Shown here: positions 59,347 through 64,000 of the stretch, piece after piece
Layout: the number at the start of each line of letters is the position of its first letter
Position numbering within the stretch: position 1 is the first letter of the stretch
Assembly (NCBI RefSeq): GCF_964204645.1
Contig: NC_134030.1
Coordinates: forward strand, 18,419,110-18,483,109
DNA: 64,000 nucleotides
From: Tubulanus polymorphus
Taxonomy: Eukaryota > Nemertea > Palaeonemertea > Tubulaniformes > Tubulanidae
Direction of reading: 5' to 3'
Notes under the pieces: model-generated
Database searches by the model: none
What the model was told of the DNA's origin: nothing
The model's input: only the letters and a program-made list of their open reading frames with translations
Made by a program: the position numbers and the translations under genes

Positions 59347-60160
59347 TGTACCACCTGAATGTTTATCGAATGATTGCTTTGTCTAGGAAAATGCAGAAGA
59401 AATCTTCCTACGTGCGAAAACGCGGAGCTGGTCGAAAATTTTGACAAAGAAGACGTAGAAGACCTTGCTGCACCATTGGATCCGTTGCTACCTGTTAATT
59501 CCGCATCAGATACACAGTCAGCAGTTCTAAAAAAAAAATAATCACAGAAAAAGATACAGAAATCAATCAATTGGAAAAGGAGATAGACACATTAAGATCG
59601 CATTGTGCAGAAGCAGACATTAGGCAAATAAGTCACGCGCAGGAAATTACAGAACTTTTAACGAATTTAAATCAGCTGAAAAATGAAAACAATGAGCTTT
59701 CTCGTCAGTTAATTGAATGCAATGTCAAAGTTCTCAAGCTTCTAGGTCAAATAATAAGATCATTGAAGTTAAAACGAGTGATGAAAAAACTGGGATTTTT
59801 AAAGGCAGTAAACTCAATCATCCAATGTCAGCCGCTTCCTACTGTAAATTAGAAACCCCAACAATTCAATCCAGCAAAGCTAAAACAAGGACACTTGATG
59901 AAAGAGCTTCTAAAATTAAAACTGTATGTGAAATATTATCATCTTGCCCGCGGGAAGATGATGAAACTGCATTTACATTAGGGCATATGATAAGTCGTTA
60001 CCCACAGTTGCTATCCAAAGCCTTAGAATACGCAAATTACAATTTATTCCGAACACTGACTAGTGATGAAGCAACCGAAATCAAACTAGCTCTACGGCTT
60101 TCTATGAAGCAACTTCCTAGATTTGAAACGCCTCACAACTAACTTTCCCACTAATTCCCA
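59347..60160 (+). pseudogene. Transposase-like gene, coiled-coil part, frameshifted
   Basis: After a TATCTACAG acceptor the frames ELVENFDKEDVEDLAAPLDP and, following a shift in a run of A's near 59530, EKDTEINQLEKEIDTLRSH with a coiled coil to about 59740 can be followed. Another shift leads to SCPREDDETAFTLGHMISRY, ending near 60142. The pieces read as one decayed protein. I do not recognise the family from this part. Confidence 0.5.
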
Positions 60161-62118
60161 TATTCCCATCAGCTAATGAGATCCGAAAAGAACTGCAAAT
60201 TATCTCCCATTCATTGTCAAGGGAACTGAGGAGATGGAGATGAACTCAAGGACTCGTGAAAAGAAATCAGTGCCATTTGTAATTGTAAACGACGTAATTG
60301 GATATGTCGAAAACAGCGTGCAGAAACTAAATTCAAACTATTCGCTTATTCATTCCAAACATTTTCATAATGAGATTTGGTTAAAAGTAGGTGTTGATAA
60401 GGGCGGAGGCAGTACAAAGATGGTATTTTCAATTATCAATGGACCGAGTCCAAATAGTCCAGATTTTTCGGAATTGATAGGGTATTTCGAGGCAGTTGAT
60501 ACAACTGATAATCTGAGATTGATCTTCGGCCGTTTTAGAGACCAACTTGAAAATATCCAGAGTAATGAAAACGTTTGTATCGATGGAATAAACCGCGCGT
60601 ATAGAGTTTTTTTATAATGGCGACATCCATTATTCGTGTCAGCTGATGGGGCACCAAGGCTCCACGGCATCTTTTCCTTGCCTGTGGGGCTTGATTCCAC
60701 TCGAGGACTTAAGGAAAAAAATTGGCGAACCTCACAGCCCTCATGTTAAACGATACCAACTGCGGGATATTCAGCATTACATAGAAAACGCAAACCATAT
60801 CACAGATAATCTTCATGTTATCGGACCAAAGTCATTTAGCATAAATGGAAGAATGCTATTTCAGCCATTTGACATGGGTCATCTGGTTATCCCCCCGTTA
60901 CATATTTCATTAGGTTTCGGTCTCAATTTCTTTGAAATCCTCGAAAAAAGATGTCAAGCATTAGACGAGAAAACATTGAATAATCGAGATCCGCAATTCC
61001 GGGAAAAATGGCAGAGCGCGTCTAAGGAAGTTTCATTACTAGAAAATGAACTGACGGAAAAGAAAGAAAAAATGAGAGATTATCAGAAAACGATCGACTT
61101 ACTTAAAAAGGCCAAAAAGCATCGTTCAACTCCATTCCGATGTGGTGCACCGATATGTGTGATTCGGGACATTCCTAATCCATCTGGCGAGTTTTGTTTC
61201 TGTTTCACCTGTGATAATCCGTATCACGTGTCGCGTGTCAATTCTATTTACGCTCCGTCTCTTGATTTCATTACCCATTTTCAGTGCGTAGATTGTGCAT
61301 CAGGTGTAACAAAGTCTGTCACCGCTGCAAAATTGCTAAAAGAACAAGAATCGGACATGATGAAACTGAAAGACATAGATATTCCATCAATTAATATATA
61401 CAACTTGCTCCCCGAAAAAAGAAACTTTCAGAAATCTATGCACAAATTCAAACCCAAATGGGCCCATTGCAACTCGATCTGAATAAAAAGTTGAATGCTA
61501 TCGGGTGCGATCGCCAAGCATATCACTCAAATTCGTTCGTAGGGAACCATATTCATAAGTTATTTCTTATAGATACGAACAAAAACATAAACAATCCAAA
61601 TAAACTGCTTTCAGTATTAGACGCATATCCAGATGAGAAAAGGGTACTCTTGCAATTATTCGAAAAGTTTGAGGAACTTTATTCATTGTATACTGCATGC
61701 CGTTTTCTTATAAAATCTGGAACATGGTATATCAAAGCATGGAGCTTGGGGGTTATTGTTTCGTTTGGAAAATTCGCGGGGAACCATATACCAAAATCTC
61801 TACACAGTTCATCCAGTTTATCAATTTCATCTTGTGAAAGAAAACGGCATGCAGTATACAATGAATAAAGTTCCTCAAACTTTTCGAAGACAAGGCAAGG
61901 AAGGTGACCCGGGTTCGAATCAAGTATGCAGACACCCATTTAGTTCAAATGCTCAAACCACACCTAGCGCACTTCAATTCAGGACAAGTGAACACGATCA
62001 ATCATTATCCACCGATGAGTTTGGAACAAGCCGGAACAAGCGATGCAGGATACTGGTCATCCTGTTATTATGCCAACGGTGTCTCGGTCATTTGTCTCTA
62101 ATAAAAAAAGAAGAATAG
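60161..62118 (+). pseudogene. Transposase-like gene, catalytic part, with inverted segment
   Basis: Frames at 60234-60617, 60646-61482 and 61458-61868 form one broken protein. Seen: WLKVGVDKGGGSTKMVFSI, GPSPNSPDFSELIGYFEA, a shift, then a segment ending PCLWGLIPLEDL and KIGEPH, a coiled coil, and a Cys-rich stretch (FCFCFTCDNPYHV, FQCVDCASG). The pattern, with DKGGGSTK and a C-terminal FPANFPNETITPKLHAL, resembles uncharacterised transposase-like proteins of invertebrate genomes; superfamily not assigned. At 61663-61890 part of the gene is inverted (see separate entry). Multiple shifts; not functional. Confidence 0.6.
61663..61893. repeat. Inverted gene segment flanked by 50-bp inverted repeats
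   Basis: The plus strand encodes EKFEELYSLYTACRF and then becomes nonsense; the minus strand across 61893-61690 encodes the same EKFEELYSLYTACRF followed by DEIDKLDELCRDFGIWFPAN and ETITPKLHALIYHVPDF, the true continuation. So the segment was duplicated and flipped in place. Confidence 0.8.
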
Positions 62119-63285
62119 TAGGCCTCGGTAACACCAAACATAATATATCCAGAAACAGTTATTAAACCATTCCCTTGATGAAAACATTTTTCTTTTCAGT
62201 AATTGGTATTCCTGCCGCATTTCGTAACCACCGAATAATCAAACTCGATTAAAAAAACAACTCGCCGGCATGGTCACCTGGGGAGTGACAATGAACACTT
62301 TGAGATATAGCCGATCGTCGCCTCACGGGTGACTGAACTACTGACCTAAATGTCCGCTAGATAGCGAACTAGTCGAAGGTGGCGGCTCTAACTGCATTGT
62401 GGCATGCTTTAGGGCTGTCTTACATTCGATGAAATGCCCAAACCGTGGTACTTCACGAAATTGCACAAAAATTCCACGAAATGTCGAGAATTTCATTTTT
62501 TTTCATTTCCTGCTTGATGGGTTCTCAGGTCTCCGGTAGATGCCGCTACCTCAGATGAGAAATATAAGGCCTTTGTGATGGTTTTGTCCGTGCGCAAAGA
62601 CGCGATCACGGCAATCGCGGTCGTTGTTCGATATGAATGAAGCGTACATGCGTATTTGTTTCTTTTTAATAGCCAAGATATAATTACTTGAAATTCACTT
62701 ACTTCATTATTTATCGAGGTCAGAAATGAGAATTACCGAGATTGTACACATCATCGCAAAATCACGTTCTTGTTTCATCCAAATACATTTGAATATCATC
62801 AAAATATTGTGATACATGAATGTAAGTTGTTTGAATTTTTGACGCAGTAAAAACCGTTATAATAATGTTTATATACATTGATTCCTAGTATGCGTCATGG
62901 GTTCTGTGTGAGTGGATGTGCACTACGTCATCAATGTTGGCATTTTAAGATAACAATGACAATGGTGACTTTTGGCAATTATTTTGTAACTAAATATATT
63001 TCAAAACTCTACATTTTTTTTCGATGAATTTTGACAATCATTTTTTAGGGGATGAGTGATACGTCAGACAATATATCGGGGTTAGACTGGTTGCCAGTCA
63101 ATTCAATTCAATTATTGATATTTTCAAAACTAAAACAACTATATTGGTCCTTGATGTTACATTGTATATAATCAATGTCGTGTTAAGTTCTTTTTTTATT
63201 GTCGACAGAATAAATCAATGCGTGTGTTGTTTTCAAGGTGACAATGGACTTTTTAAGTTTTACTTGTTAATTAGTTTTAGACCCG
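62119..63285. other. No gene recognised
   Basis: AT-rich, with a CAATTCAATTCAATTATTG stretch at about 63098 that could be an inverted LINE tail. Confidence 0.4.
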
Positions 63286-63287
63286 TG

Positions 63288-63790
63288 GTATGGCCGCGCG
63301 ATAAAATTTCTAGCTCCGCAACCAAGGGCCTAGAGCCCTTTTTTAATGTTTCCTATTTGTAGGAGACCCTCCCCGGGTCCCTGAGAAGTTTCAGAGCCCT
63401 AGGGCCCCTATTAAGGTAGCGCAAGATGTTAGAAGGGGGGTCGTTTTTTAGGTCTCAACTTAGTGCATTTTCGCCTATATTAGACGCTCATTTTTGCGGT
63501 CTGGTCAGGGTCCGCCCATGCCCAACGGACCCCCGCGCCCAGGGTTTTAATGGTTCTGTATCATCTACAGTGCCCCTTCTAAATACCCGACAAGTTTCAG
63601 AGCCCTAGTGCCACTATAAGGGGTCGAGCGAGTCCCAAGAAAGTGGTCGCGATAAAGTTTCTGGCTCCGCAACCAAGGGCCTAGGGCTATCAAGGTCGGG
63701 TGGGATGCTAGAAGGGGTCGGTTTTCAGGTACCAACTTAGTGTATTTTCGCGTATAGACGCTTATTTTTACGGTCTGGTCTTTATTAAAA
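63288..63790 (+). repeat. Tandem repeat of about 350 bp, 1.4 copies
   Basis: CTCCGCAACCAAGGGCCTAG occurs at about 63315 and 63665, and matching phrases follow in both (AAGTTTCAGAGCCCTAG, GATGCTAGAAGGGG, TTTTCGC...TAGACGCT, GGTCTGGTC). GC-rich compared with its surroundings. Confidence 0.7.
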
Positions 63791-64000
63791 TCATATCTGT
63801 ACTAATAGGAAACATTACTGCCAAGTCAGGGTTTTGAACAGTCACTCAGATATTGTGACCCATAAATCAAAGCAAACAGTTCAGACTCAACTTGTAATTG
63901 TCTAAAATAACTTTCACGTTTATTTTGATGCTCAAGATATAAATTACTAGATTTCCGATAGATGGCGCATGCGATACATAATCAATTGCCAATAGTCGCT

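Overview
This is animal nuclear DNA. It has spliced genes with GT-AG introns, phase-1 immunoglobulin-like exons, an NLR-type NACHT gene, AT-rich introns and many transposons (Harbinger, APE-type LINE, Ty3/gypsy LTR, Penelope relics). The mixture suggests a marine invertebrate, probably a lophotrochozoan, but nothing in the sequence fixes the species.

Layout. 1-2.1 kb: no gene seen. 2.1-2.4 kb: a palindromic minisatellite. 2.8-11.9 kb: a three-level transposon nest, with a Mutator-like miniature element inside ORF1 of a LINE, and that LINE inside a PIF/Harbinger transposon; all coding parts are decayed. 12.2-21.6 kb: exons of an Ig-like transmembrane receptor (four Ig-like exons, one membrane exon, and small 45- or 90-nt cytoplasmic exons, nearly all phase 1-1). 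Its first Ig exon is preceded by a five-copy array of its own splice acceptor. 25.46-28.18 kb: a single large NACHT-LRR exon, also with a phase-1 acceptor and on the same strand. 29.9-34.1 kb: minisatellites, foldbacks and a Penelope relic. 34.8-46.0 kb and 48.4-53.2 kb: two tandemly duplicated Ig-like receptor genes (here called A and B), each with seven exons and an intact frame (509 and 502 codons before the stop). Intron 1 of gene A holds a young, nearly complete Ty3/gypsy retrotransposon of GMR1 type (integrase before reverse transcriptase; LTRs differing at one base). 55.4-62.1 kb: short non-autonomous elements and a decayed multi-exon DNA-transposon gene containing an inverted segment. 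63.3-63.8 kb: a tandem repeat.

How the genes fit together. The window looks like part of an innate-immunity or self-recognition gene cluster. Genes A and B keep a nearly identical cytoplasmic tail (one replacement in the last exon) with phosphotyrosine-type motifs, including a YxxM motif of the PI3-kinase-binding kind. Their membrane-distal Ig domain differs at 24 codons by replacement and only 3 silently (hand count), the pattern expected of a recognition domain under diversifying selection. The upstream receptor shares a related Ig-like domain. It may be spliced to the NACHT-LRR exon, which would make an Ig-TM-NACHT-LRR protein; that link is inference from strand, order and splice phase only.

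Exons were called by eye from splice signals, phase and domain content. First and last exons of the upstream receptor are not identified.
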